A DNA stretch of 64,000 nt from Phorcus lineatus (Eukaryota; Mollusca; Gastropoda; Trochida; Trochidae), in the NCBI GenBank assembly GCA_921293015.1, contig OV121081.1:2790001-2854000 (forward strand), in the 5' to 3' direction. Every line of letters starts with the position of its first letter. Positions within the stretch are counted from its first letter, which is position 1. Below are positions 50,301-62,923 of this stretch, piece by piece. A program made the position numbers and the translations under genes. The notes beneath the pieces were generated by a model, which saw only the letters and a list, made by a program, of their open reading frames with translations, had not been told where the DNA came from and made no database searches.

Positions 50301-52655
50301 ATTTACATCTTTGTGGTCTTTTATCATTGTCTGAGCATGATGGTTAGATTTACATCTATTTGGTCATTATCATTGTCTGAGCATGATGGTTATATTTGCA
50401 TCTTTGTGGTCTTTTATCATTGTCTGAGCATGATGGTTAAATTTACATCTTTGTGGTCTATTATCATTGTCTGAGCATGATGGTTATATTTACATCTTTG
50501 TGGTCTTTTATCATTGTCTGAGCATGATGGTTAAATTTACATCTATTTGATCTGTTATCATTGTCTGAGCATGATGGTTAAATTTACATCTTTGTGGTCT
50601 GTTATCATTGTCTGAGCATGATGGTTAAATTTACATCTTTGTGGTCTTTTATCATTGTCTGAGCATGATGGTTAGATTTACATCTATTTGGTCATTATCA
50701 TTGTCTGAGCATGATGGTTATATTTACATCTTTGTGGTCTGTTATCATTGTCTGAGCATGATGGTTAAATTTACATCTTTGTGGTCTTTTATCATTGTCT
50801 GAGCATGATGGTTAAATTTACATCTTTGTGGTCTATTATCATTGTCTGAGCATGATGGTTATATTTACATCTTTGTGGTCTTTTATCATTGTCTGAGCAT
50901 GATGGTTAAATTTACATCTTTGTGGTCTGTTATCATTGTCTGAGCATGATGGTTATATTTACATCTTTGTGGTCTTTTATCATTGTCTGAGCATGATGGT
51001 TATATTTACATCTTTGTGGTCTTTTATCATTGTCTGAGCATGATGGTTAAATTTACATCTTTGTGGTCTATTATCATTGTCTGAGCATGATGGTTATATT
51101 TACATCTTTGTGGTCTTTTATCATTGTCTGAGCATGATGGTTAAATTTACATCTATTTGATCTGTTATCATTGTCTGAGCATCATGGTTAAATTTACATC
51201 TTTGTGGTCTATTATCATTGTCTGAGCATGATGGTTAAATTTACATCTATTTGGTCTGTTATCATTGTCTGAGCATGATGGTTAAATTTACATCTTTGTG
51301 GTTTATTATCATTGTCTGAGCATGATGGTTAAATTTACATCTTTGTGGTCTATTATCAGTGTCTGAGCATGATGGTTAAATTTACATCTATTTGGTCTAT
51401 TATCATTGTCTGAGCATGATGGTTAAATTTACATCTATTTGGTCTGTTATCATTGTCTGAGCATGATGGTTAAATTTACATCTTTGTGGTCTATTATCAT
51501 TGTCTGAGCATGATGGTTAAATTTACATCTTTGTGGTCTGTTATCATTGTCTGAGCATGATGGTTAAATTTACATCTTTGTGGTCTATTATCATTGTCTG
51601 AGCATGATGGTTAAATTTACATCTTTGTGGTCTGTTATCATTGTCTGAGCATGATGGTTAAATTTACATCTTTGTGGTCTATTATCATTGTCTGAGCATG
51701 ATGGTTAAATTTACATCTATTTGGTCTATTATCATTGTCTGAGCATGATGGTTAAATTTACATCTATTTGGTCTGTTATCATTGTCTGAGCATGATGGTT
51801 ATATTTACATCTTTGTGGTCTATTATCATTGTCTGAGCATGATGGTTAAATTTACATCTTTGTGGTCTATTATCATTGTCTGAGCATGATGGTTAAATTT
51901 ACATCTATTTGGTCTATTATCATTGTCTGAGCATGATGGTTAAATTTACATCTTTGTGGTCTATTATCATTGTCTGAGCATGATGGTTAAATTTACATCT
52001 TTGTGGTTTATTATCATTGTCTGAGCATGATGGTTAAATTTACATCTTTGTGGTCTATTATCATTGTCTGAGCATGATGGTTATATTTACATCTTTGTGG
52101 TCTATTATCATTGTCTGAGCATGATGGTTAAATTTACATCTTTGTGGTCTATTATCATTGTCTGAGCATGATGGTTAAATTTACATCTATTTGGTCTATT
52201 ATCATTGTCTGAGCATGATGGTTAAATTTACATCTATTTGGTCTGTTATCATTGTCTGAGCATGATGGTTAAATTTACATCTTTGTGGTCTATTATCATT
52301 GTCTGAGCATGATGGTTAAATTTACATCTTTGTGGTCTATTATCATTGTCTGAGCATGATGGTTATATTTACATCTTTGTGGTCTATTATCATTGTCTGA
52401 GCATGATGGTTATATTTACATCTTTGTGGTCTATTATCATTGTCTGAGCATGATGGTTAAATTTACATCTTTGTGGTCTATTATCATTGTCTGAGCATGA
52501 TGGTTAGATTTACATCTATTTGGTCTATTATCATTGTCTGAGCATGATGGTTAAAATTACATCTATTTGGTCTGTTATCATTGTCTGAGCATGATGGTTA
52601 AATTTACATCTTTGTGGTCTATTATCATTGTCTGAGCATGATGGTTATATTTTGG
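47381..52655. repeat. 47-bp satellite array, about 112 copies
   Basis: Unit GATGGTTAAATTTACATCTT continuing TGTGGTCTTTTATCATTGTCTGAGCAT. Main variable positions: TTAAATTT/TTATATTT/TTAGATTT; CTTTGTGGTCT/CTATTTGGTCT/CTATTTGATCT; and TTTATC/GTTATC/ATTATC. Rare indels (for example GGTCATTATC near 50365 and 50693) interrupt an otherwise rigid period. Since 47 is not a multiple of 3 and no long frame exists, it is not coding. It starts within an apparently unique AAAAATGGTTAAATTTACAT and ends abruptly at TTATATTTTGGGC. Confidence 0.98.
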
Positions 52656-52855
52656 GCACACCTTCATGGTATGTCTTCTAGAGACAAAACTACCCAATGT
52701 GAATTTACTCTATTAAGTTTCATCAAAACGATATTTAGTTCTTTTGAAATGAAATGTCAGTAGTAAATGTACAAACAAATGATTATTGGCTCAAACAAAA
52801 ATTCTTCTAAAGAAGACGGCACAGTTTGGTAAGTGTGACATGGAGATCACACGGT
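52656..52855. other. Spacer between the two satellite arrays
   Basis: About 200 bp of single-copy-looking, AT-rich sequence with no feature recognised. Confidence 0.6.
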
Positions 52856-53462
52856 GCCTGAAGCACATCTCTCCACTAACTGCAGAGTGAGGTTGAAGCA
52901 CTGTCTACCTGCCTGAAGCACATCTCTCCGCTAACTGCAGAGTGAGGTTGAAGCACTGTCTACCTGCCTGAAGCACATCTCTCCGCTAACTGCAGAGTGA
53001 GGTTGAAGCACTGTCTACCTGCCTGAAGCACATCTCTCCGCTAACTGCAGAGTGAGGTTGAAGCACTGTCTACCTGCCTGAAGCACATCTCTCCGCTAAC
53101 TGCAGAGTGAGGTTGAAGCACTGTCTACCTGCCTGAAGCACATCTCTCCGCTAACTGCAGAGTGAGGTTGAAGCACTGTCTACCTGCCTGAAGCACATCT
53201 CTCCGCTAACTGCAGAGTGAGGTTGAAGCACTGTCTACCTGCCTGAAGCACATCTCTCCGCTAACTGCAGAGTGAGGTTGAAGCACTGTCTACCTGCCTG
53301 AAGCACATCTCTCCGCTAACTGCAGAGTGAGGTTGAAGCACTGTCTACCTGCCTGAAGCACATCTCTCCGCTAACTGCAGAGTGAGGTTGAAGCACTGTC
53401 TACCTGCCTGAAGCACATCTCTCCACTAACTGCAGAGTGAGGTTGAAGCACTGTCTACCTGT
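52856..53462. repeat. 55-bp satellite array, 11 copies
   Basis: Unit CCTGAAGCACATCTCTCCGC continuing TAACTGCAGAGTGAGGTTG and AAGCACTGTCTACCTG. It is more GC-rich than the surroundings. The nine inner copies are identical with CCGCTAAC. The first and last copies have CCACTAAC. Every copy has a CTGCAG. No open frame runs through the array. Confidence 0.98.
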
Positions 53463-56400
53463 GTGAATGGGAATGGTAAGGACTGCTGCTTCATTATACA
53501 GAGACAGCCTCGAGCAATAATCTCATCTCAGAACTGCAATCCCAATTTCAGCATTCCTAACAATAAGTGTTGTAATGCTAGGTAATCTTTTTACTTTCTA
53601 TTTTACGTTTTTAATTCAGCAATCACAATTTTTAAGATTTGATTTCAACAAGCTCTTGGTCTTTTGAGAATTATATTTCTATGGAAATGCTTGAAATACA
53701 ATTTCGAGTTTTTGGAATTCAAGAGGAAAGGAAATTGTCAAAATGGTCATGGACAATCTGAAAACTGTAGAAATTTTTAATTATTTTCAGTTTTTATTCT
53801 TAATATCTTCCTTGTATTTTTGGTCTCCTTTCAAGGACAAGCATAGAGCTATTCGGGAGCTTTTCATTAATCATACTCATTCAGTTCTAATAAAAGCAAG
53901 ATTTGATTGTATCTGTTCCCTTTATCAAAAGTTTTAATTTTTGCATAAGGTGGCACCTGTTGATGGCAGCTTCTCAATTGTTCTCTATAGTAGGTTAGTT
54001 GCAATATATTTAATTTTCATCAATGTGCAGAGATCTTTGATTTTGAAATAAATTCATCTTTTATCAAAATAAGATTGATTTAAGGCGTCAATAGTTATGT
54101 TAGACAATTATTTTTAGACAAAGATGTTTAACACAACAATTCGATTACTTCTGGTGCATTGAAACAAATGATTTCCTAATCCAAGACCATGAGTGTGTAT
54201 AAACAACACAGTTGTGAAGCTGGAGACCTAATCGCTCAATCCTCGACTATGGAGCGTAGAAATAAATAGATGAGATGATAACTGGAAGCAATAGAAAAAT
54301 GCACACTTGTTTGAACTCTTTTTTTTTCACGAGGTCGATAATTTCCCAGCACCTTAAACACTTCATAAGTGTCAATTAACGAAGATAAATTGCAGCAAAT
54401 TTGCCACTTGAGTCAATGAATACCAGCATTGCAGTCACGTGATATGAGAGCGATGATTCAAGTAGGGCTATGCATCGATGACTGTAGGGGGCGCCACTGC
54501 CCCTAAACAGAAAGCCTCAAATGAGCTCTAATTATCTGGGTTGTTAAGTGGTCGAGTGCAGTGTTTCTTTCATGTTCGTATTCTTTCAAGATTCATTAAA
54601 AACCATTTTGATCAGCTTCCAAAATATTCACAGGTGGTCAATGATGTATTCATGAGTTTGTCCCTCACAAACAATCTGATGGCCCTTAGGGACCCAACAT
54701 TTCTCCTTTAAAGAATTTTTTGTGCACAGTGTTCATTTAAATTCATTGCGCCCATGCCAGGCAGCATGTTGAGATATTCCATCACATAATCAGCCAGATT
54801 GTTTAACAAATCCTCTGTACGTGTGGAGATCTAAACGTCCACTTGCTTATGAATGAACCATTTAGTTGATCAAAATGAAGACTTCATGATGTAGTTTAAT
54901 ACTTTGTAAAATTGAACATGAGAGAATTGTCGTAAGGGATTTATGATGTTAGATTACTAATCTAGAGATCATAATCTTTAGGTAATGTATAAAATTTCAA
55001 ATCGAAAACATTCATATCTCTTATAAAGATGTGTTACCTAATGGTTGTCTTCTTAAAATGAAATGTTAGTCAGCTTTCTCTTCAGAAGATGTTTCATGAA
55101 AGAGAAGAAACGGTCTTGTGATATTAGATAATCATTATCAATGAAAGTGATTAATAAGATGGTAACTGGTTCATGATTTTGTCTTAATTTATCAATCATT
55201 GTCCTTCTCATTAAGTGGATAAAAAAAAAGAGTAAATTAATTGAGCAGTTCCTGACACTCATTTTTGAATAGCCCTTCTTGGCCAATAACTGACATTCAG
55301 AATCATTCAGTGAATTTTATTAACACAAATAATAGGTACACTTGTCAAATTATTACACAATTTTACATGCATGAAACAATTACCATAAATTTCCATTCCC
55401 AGTTCAGATGTGATTATAGTTTCAAAATGGGAATGTTTTTAGAATCAATGAGTCGTGTGAAGAGTCTAGAGAGAATTTTAACGACATTGATGGGTCATTA
55501 ATAGGAAATTAATTCTTATTTGCTTTCATGCGTTTCCTGGGATTTGTCCAGAATCAGACTGTTGAATGTTTCCATTCTAACCAAGCAGTCAATTGGTACT
55601 GACAAGCACTTCTATAGTATTTGGACAATTACTGAACAATGTGAAATATTACTTTTGGGTTTAATGTTTTATGTAACAATGAGTTCCAACAAAATACTTG
55701 TTTGAATATCCTTGCTTTCTTGCTGTGGAAGACATGTGAACCACAAGCCCTCGGATCATTAACAAATATTTTTTTTAATTAAAATTTAAAATTTTTTTTT
55801 AAAAACACACCCCAAGTAGAGTCAAGGTGACGGCGGCCATTTGTCCCATCAGCATTAAGTTGGGCGTGGAAATCGTCTTTCGGCCGTCCTCATTAGATAA
55901 ATTCAAAGATTTACTTGTTTAAGTGAGTTGGAGTAGAAAGGCAAATCATTTGAGAACATGTCTGTATAAATTTTATATTGATTGCATGCATATTTATTGT
56001 AGCATTTGGTCAATAAAGCGGGTGGGGGCGAGTCGAGTGTCTGGCCTTTCCATATATATTATTAACAGAGGAACAATTTGATTCAGGGGGTGTTCTCAAA
56101 GAAAGAGATTTTAAAATTTTTTTTAAAGATTTAAAAAAAAATGTTTGTAATGATCCAAGGACCTGTGATGTGAACTACCTACAATATACATGCTTTATAT
56201 TTCACTTGGCTATGTATTTATGAGAATGTTCAAATACAAACTTCTTTATACCTTTCATGATTCACTCATGCCATTGATGAGCAAACGATAACAATAAAGA
56301 AAATTTCATGAAAATAACAATTGATAAAACAAATAAATTTGATATCCTTGAAGATATATTCAAGAATGAATAAGAACGGAAGCATAAATATAATAAATAG

Positions 56401-58379
56401 AACAAAATTGGAAGAGAAAATCTAATTTATGGAAAGCAACAAGATAATTCTCAAGTATGCTTTGTGAAAAGTTTAAGCAAACACTGGAGAGCTAACTAAG
56501 GGAGACAACTCCTGTTGAGAGGTGGGTGAGATGAGGGGAAAGATAAATGTCAGAAGACAGATAGAGGGGTGGATAACGAAAATAAACACCTTGTGGAATT
56601 TTATCTTCTGCAACAAGCTGTGAAGAACAATTGTTTGTTTGTAGGGAAATAGTAGCGTATCTGTGATCTTCAGGTACTGCTTGCCAGACAACAACTCTCG
56701 CAATTGCTTGTATTTGGATTCCAACACTATAAGATTAGAGCCCTAGATTAACGTTATGAGTGCGTGTTTTACCTCCAAATGAGATAAGAGACATCAAATC
56801 TACTTGACCCTCTATCATCTACTTATTGAAACCTTGCCTTTAAGTATAATGTCAGACGTGAAGAATCGTCAATATTGTCTGTACCTTGGCCAATTGCTTT
56901 ACTAATAGTATTAATCATTCTGACATTTAGCAATAAACATGAGGAGCAGATAAGCACATTGCTTGTTTGTCAGATCGGAGTTTCTGAGAAATCAACAGTA
57001 TCAACAGAGTGCATGTGTGAGTTTGAAATTAGAAATGTCTTTTTAGCTTGATTTACAGTACTACTATTTTGATGCATTTTAAAGGCTTCTAATTTTTTCA
57101 ACTTCCCAGTAAGTGAGTAACTCGACATCAAAACAATACATTGCCAATACCAGCAGGAGGTATGACTCTCCAGTGGAGCCCTGAAAATGAGCTTCACCAA
57201 CAACAGTACCATTAATTTTGTGGTCTCACATCTTAACACTAAAGAAACAGAAGCTATGATTAGAAGAACAAGATTAACGATATCAAAGAAATGATATTGT
57301 AGCTTGCTTAAAAGGTGTTGTGTCTTGTTAGAACCGAATGCTGTTTAGGGGGAGGACTTTGATCAAGTGTGTCTTCAACAAATTCAAAGTAAAATAGGTT
57401 TCGAAGTCTTTAACCTTTGAATGGTCATGTATGTGACATGACTATCCACACAGACACAGAGCATGTTTACTTTGTTCCATTGTGTCCGGGTACATCCCTG
57501 AACATGCTATGCCTGTGTTGTTGACTATAATAATGTCCTTACTTGTCTGACAGAGTGGAAGAACTCTCTTATCAGAGAGGAAGATTTGGTTGTTCAGTCG
57601 TGGTGCGGAACACTGAGTTCCCACTAAAGAAGTGATCATCACCTCAGTGTGGTCAGCCGTGTGGTTGACCGTGTTTACCTGGCACTACCTGGACAGGTAG
57701 TTAACAAGCTGTGACTAGCGGGTAACAATAGTGTATACAGGTGTTCAAGAGGTTGATAGGTATCTTATTGTGGCCCATGTGCAGTATGGCTTGACCCGAT
57801 GGTGTCAGTTGTAAGTGATATTTGAAGAAGATAGTTGGAATTAATTTTGTAGTTTTTGATGATGGGAGAACTCTGTTGGTCTCATGTACAGACTGATATT
57901 CCTTGAGAGTCTGATTGAATCTAAGATTAAGATCAAACCAAAAAATGCAAAATTTTATGAAACAATCTTGATATATAGGATCTTGAAAAAAAATCTTTTT
58001 AGGAATAAAATCTCTTGAAATCCTTCCTTCCCACACTTCAAAGCCTGTTATTTTCTTTGTTTCTGTCAACAATTCAGTGTATGAATTCTGATCTCTTTTA
58101 ATCACAGTACTGCACTGAGCTTATGTAGCTTCAAATTGGTGTCCGTGGTTACCCCTCTTGATTGTATCTGTTGCGTGCCCTCTGATTGGTGGAAATGCTA
58201 GGAATGGCTGACCTTCAGGTTCCCTTTGATGATGAAACCCATGAAGGATGGCGCTATCTGTGAAACTGACCATAACAGCTCCGTCCATCTATCAGTACAT
58301 CAGTGCACTGCCCATGCACTAACTGTACAGTGTGCAGATCAGCTAACTAGCATCACTCAGTGATTTACTGCTGAAAGAC
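53463..58379. other. AT-rich non-coding stretch; GC-richer patches at 54400-54560 and 55810-56060
   Basis: The patch at 55810-55910 has GGTGACGGCGGCCATTTG and CTTTCGGCCGTCC, much more GC-rich than the background. The longest frame of the window (134 codons, minus, 57701-58105) is here; it has no known domain and its length is expected by chance. No gene called. Confidence 0.4.
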
Positions 58380-58520
58380 GGAGGTGCTAAGTGCATACAA
58401 GTGCTTTATACACACCTCCTTGGCCCTTGGTTCTTTGGATGGGTATAAGTCCTGAAGGGGAGCAACCGCTCCCCAAAACGTAACATTAATACTTTAATGC
58501 AGTCTCCCTCTTGTATTTCT
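58380..58520 (+). ncRNA. Hammerhead-like motif relic with strong stem II
   Basis: CCTGAAG (58451-58457), stem GGGGAGC (58457-58463), loop AACC, stem GCTCCCC (58468-58474), then AAAACGTAAC. The order and spacing are those of a hammerhead core (CTGATGA, stem II, GAAA). Core bases have changed (CTGAAG; AAAA for GAAA), so it is probably inactive. AAGT before and ACTT after could form a short stem I. GGAGGTG (58380-58386) and CACCTCC (58413-58419) form another hairpin just upstream. Probably a Penelope-like or retrozyme fragment. Confidence 0.4.
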
Positions 58521-59277
58521 TTGGTTTTGACGTGGTATCCCTTCTTTACTCATTTCTCCTAATGTCTAACCTCATTAGTCTACCTGTCAGTATCCTTTAG
58601 TGGATCCTATCAAATGCAAGTCATAGACTACCACATCCCTCCCGTGGATAAGTGCCGCCCCCTTTAGTGTTTTATCATTTTCAGAAATCAAGCTCTAAAG
58701 TCTTTTTAAAGACTAGCTTAGGCTTCTACCTTATATCAGGGTCTGGCCTACAGACTAAATGGGTATCACGGGTGGATCTTTTGAAGAGGTGGGAAGGGGG
58801 GAGAGAGAATGGGGCTCAAACCTGACCAGACTTAAATTCAGTCTTCAGGTCCATGATCCCTTGCATTGGGGTGAGGGAGGAGGGAAATTATGAAATTAAA
58901 AAAAAATTCAACTGAAAATGGCTGACCCTCGAGCGTCAAAATTCCTGGATCCATCACTGTGCTGTTTAGTTACACAAATGTTACAGTATATCTCTTCACC
59001 CTGATAAAAGACAAAGCTTGAAAGCTGCTTTAATCCTAAAATCACATCACTCCACCTTCTTCCTAACCCTTTTCCAAAATGCCGAAGCCAGCTGACAACA
59101 ACTGTCTCAATCAAGGATTTAGTTTATGATTAACTTCTAGCAGTAAGGTGGGTGCAAAGTACATATGGTACGCACATTCTCATTCTGACTGCCCCGTAAT
59201 TTTCATCCATGTGTTCAGCGTAATTTATCACAATAAAAATTGTATGCTGAGTGTTTCATATATAACTATACTATGAA

Positions 59278-59510
59278 CTGTGACAGCACTCGGCTTCTGA
59301 TCAAGAGCTTTGATTGAAATACTGGCCAGGGCTTGGTAACTTTTTCATACACTGCAGAAGAGAAGTTTTCTATGCAGCAGGGTTTGGTTACATTGTATGT
59401 CAGCTCAGTAAAAGCTTGCAGGTTTCATCACAATGCCTTACAATGATGGTGTTGCTTTGAGTTTTTCATCTTTGGGCAAAGTACATCACTACAATTCATC
59501 GCTAATTTCA
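59278..59510 (+). mobile_element. Old SINE, same family as 20536-20838
   Basis: Shares, in order, GCACTCGGCTTCTGATCAA (compare GCACGTTTGGCTTCGGATCAA), GGCCAGGGCTTGG, GCAGGGTTTGG, CATCACAATGC and GGTGTTG with the younger copy. A- and B-box bases are decayed, so no Pol III activity is expected. Confidence 0.65.
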
Positions 59511-60179
59511 GCTTATTTGTTAGTGTTGCCTACTTTCTTACTTAGCTTTTAGCACTTTCTCTTATGGGATTGTAAAAATCTAACCAGTGATATTTCCACC
59601 ACAATCTGGCTAAAAAAAGCAAATTTAAAAAAAAAAACAAGGGGTAAGATCAAAGAATTTGTCAAAAGTGTTCAGAACAACATCTTGTATCCATGAATGT
59701 ATATAATTTGTACATTTGGTGTTGATCCCTGATATTCACAAACATATAAGTTTGTCATCATTATCTGATGAGTCTAACAAAGTTGACATTAATTAGATTC
59801 TGGCCCCATGATGTTGATCCTGATGTATATTTGCAGCTGAAATTTATTAGGTGATTTCCAAAGGAATCATTAATAACATCTGCATTGTCATTGCAGTGTG
59901 ATCAACTTACTGAAAAGATTTGTCTATTTGGAATTGAGCCAGATATACCTTTTAATGAACATTGTTTTGATTCATAAATCTTTGATCTGAATTCATATCA
60001 ATGACACACAATTGTTATGATCTTTATTTCTTAATCTGTGACATCTATTTTATTATCGATTCTTGATAAGAAATGGCATCTTCATACCTACCCTAATCTA
60101 CATATTATATTTGCTGACACGTAGATGCATCCTTTAATCTCTGTATAATAACCTATGACACTTTACAATATCAATCATG

Positions 60180-60540
60180 ACGATGCTATTTCATTTGTAG
60201 TGTCATCTGCGATCTTACCGCCAACGCCTCATTACAATCGGGTGACAGATTAACACGATTCAGGTCAAGGGTGACCTAATGTCATCATCAAAAACTCGTC
60301 AAATAATTCCACCATTGTTGAGAGGATTGACTTGTAACCAACTAACATGCAAGCACCATTTCTGACATTGTCTTTGAGTACAATGGCGGGATGATACAAA
60401 GCAGCGGAGATTAATCAGAGCTGGAGAATACGTCACGTAACGACAGCACATTAGCGACGTGTCACATGTTAATTGCTCCTGATCTACATTGATTTATGGA
60501 GGATCAGACTCTGATTTGGCTTGAACAAGATCGCTAATTG
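60180..60540. promoter_or_regulatory. Candidate regulatory block with nuclear-receptor-like site
   Basis: More GC-rich than its surroundings. It includes AGGTCA (60262-60267) and TGACCT (60272-60277), an inverted nuclear-receptor half-site pair with a 4-bp spacer, and two CRE/bZIP-like sites, ACGTCACGT and GACGTGTCAC, around 60430-60465. Such density of recognisable sites suggests an enhancer, but conservation and chromatin data are needed to support it. Confidence 0.35.
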
Positions 60541-61401
60541 TTTCAGATCATGAAGCGAGGCTTATATTTCATGCAGTTTCTCATTCATCATTTTGACACA
60601 GATCTGCCGTAATTTTATACACTTTTTGACGTAAAGGTGGCAAAAAGGTTAAATGATCAGATCTTATAATTGGCAAACATGTAGTGTTGTGATCATGTAT
60701 GGGAAAATTTATTGATTTTATCTGAAGTATATATGTTTGTATATATAGTATAGTATGTAAGATATTGCAGTGTAATAAATATTTGGCAATATGGTGCTGC
60801 TTGTATGATGTCAATATATTGTGAAGTTGTGTTGCCACAATATTAACGCCACTACCTTAATGACAGCAAAGATGTTGCTTCAACACACTATCTGTCAATA
60901 TGCTTAATTTTTGTGGACAACTAATAAAAAGAAAATTAAACTTCCTTCCATTTAATACTATTTTAAATGAACTTGTGAAAGATTTGGAATTCAACTCACT
61001 TTTGCTTGTTTTATGCTAAATAATTAACACAACTAAAAATAATTTAAACAGAAGATTAGCTGATATCCTCTTTGAAATAATGAATGGAAATAATATTATA
61101 TAATTTAGAATTAGAATAAACCATATCCATAACAACTTATTAATGGATGAAATGTCCAAACGCAGATTCTTGTGACATTCTCAACACAGAGGATTGAAGT
61201 TGTTATCCACATGTTTTGCTTTATTTGTTATTCAAACTTCTTAATACCTCATGTAAAGAACGGTAATATTAGAAACGGGTATCAAACAAATTGCTATATT
61301 AACCCCAAATCTTGACTTGATTTTCATGGTTATCAAATCGATGGGTTAAAGTTAAGTTTTAGTTATTATGAACTTCAGCCTCGGGGGACAGACAGAAGAG
61401 T

Positions 61402-61418
61402 CCCCCCCCCCCCCCCCC
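61402..61418. repeat. Poly-C tract, 17 bases
   Basis: Uninterrupted C run preceded by AGAAGAGT. It could form G-quadruplex or i-motif structures and is prone to length error in sequencing. Confidence 0.95.
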
Positions 61419-62888
61419 ACAGTCCAGTATATCAGCTCACAAGTGGGCTGGCAGAGGGTCTGAGTTATTAAATATGACAGCATTGACAGGTATGTTGTTG
61501 TGTCCTGAAATTTACGATGGCACTCGCTGAGGTAGATCCTGGTGTACATGTGACAGTTTAGGCTGGAGGAAGAGGGTGTTGCTTAAGAGCTAGCTCTGTC
61601 AGGGAAAGGTGAACAATATCTAGACTTACTTTATCACAGACATTACTGGAATCTTACCCTAATTTTAATAACTTAACAAGAGAGAAAGGGTTTATTGTGA
61701 ACTACGGGAGAGTCAGAAATATTAACTAAGTCTAGACTTACTTCCTAGGAAATATTTCTCATATTTATCCGAAGCTTTTCCTATTATCATAATCAAGGAT
61801 GAGCTGATTGATGAAATGATTTTCAAACTTTTACTAAATTAAACTTAATTATTAGGGTTAAATAGATGAAGTTCAATCCCTGTAAAAATCGGTTAAAATA
61901 GGAAATGTAATTTAGTAGTATGCCAACTGCATTTTATACAGTTCTTTGACAAATAAACATCTTCAGATTACATATCTTTAGACATCCATAAACGGGAAGA
62001 TTTCTTTACAATTGTGTTTGTTTGTTACCCATCAAGATGTCACTAGTCTTCTCCTGTTGAAACCCTCAGGGTCAAAGTTCATGACCTTTTCTGTCAACAG
62101 CTCCTTTAACGAATATTGTGACAAATGTTTTCTTTATCAGATCATCGGACTCGTAAAGACTGAAACAGTCTCTGTTAGTTTTTAGTAACAATTGGTCAGA
62201 AAATGAGCTAATTTGGCATGCCTGCTTAGTTGTACCTGTTAGTCTGCAAATCTGCAACCCTTCACTTAAGAGTTAAAAGACCTGAATGTTAATAACCTTT
62301 TGGAAAAAAGTTATGACATACATAAACGAACAGAATTCTATGTGATATTATTTTGTCCACTTTGTATAAATGGAACTGGCCTTATTTGAATGGCTACTTC
62401 TGGTTATCTATATAGTCAGGACGTATCTTATCGTTATAAAAAAGGCATTTACTCGAAATTAGCAGCAAATTTTCATCATTAATAATAATTGATTTTGATG
62501 AAAATCTTTTCAATTCATAAGGAAGATTTTAAAAGTTTTATGTCTGAGAACTGAGAATATTTTGGGATTTATTTTCACTTCAGCAACTGTTTTTTCAGTT
62601 TCGTCACTTTAAACAAATATTCTGTGCACTAAAAATCATGCGCTTCATGTTGAGTGCAGTGAGAAACACATCCTTTGTCACAGGCGACTACCTCTCTTCT
62701 TTAAACTGTGAAAAGTCCTTGAAAACAAATAAACATTGTTTAGTCTTCACCAATATTTCAAGGAAACAAATAGCAGGAAAAGTTAAAAATTTCACCAGTG
62801 CATGATTAACAAACAAATGAACGTAAATGTTTGGGGTTATTTCCCAGTTTCAGTGACACTTTTCACCTTTGACATTTCACCTTTGCCC

Positions 62889-62923
62889 TGTCCACGTGGA
62901 CAAATATGTATGTTTATATAAAG
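62889..62923 (+). promoter_or_regulatory. Perfect 14-bp E-box palindrome followed by TATA-like box
   Basis: TGTCCACGTGGACA (62889-62902) is a perfect palindrome around CACGTG, a bHLH target. About 12 bp later TTATATAAAG resembles a TATA box. This pair could be a promoter, but no transcript or recognisable coding sequence follows: the next ATG opens only a 40-codon frame. Confidence 0.3.

Noticed and set aside
47381..52655. CRISPR-like regular repeat
   Set aside because: There are no unique spacers. The whole 47-bp unit repeats, and the genome is animal.
57701..58105. 134-codon open frame on the minus strand, the longest in the window
   Set aside because: No known domain or signal. With this base composition one frame of that length is expected by chance in 128 kb of strand.
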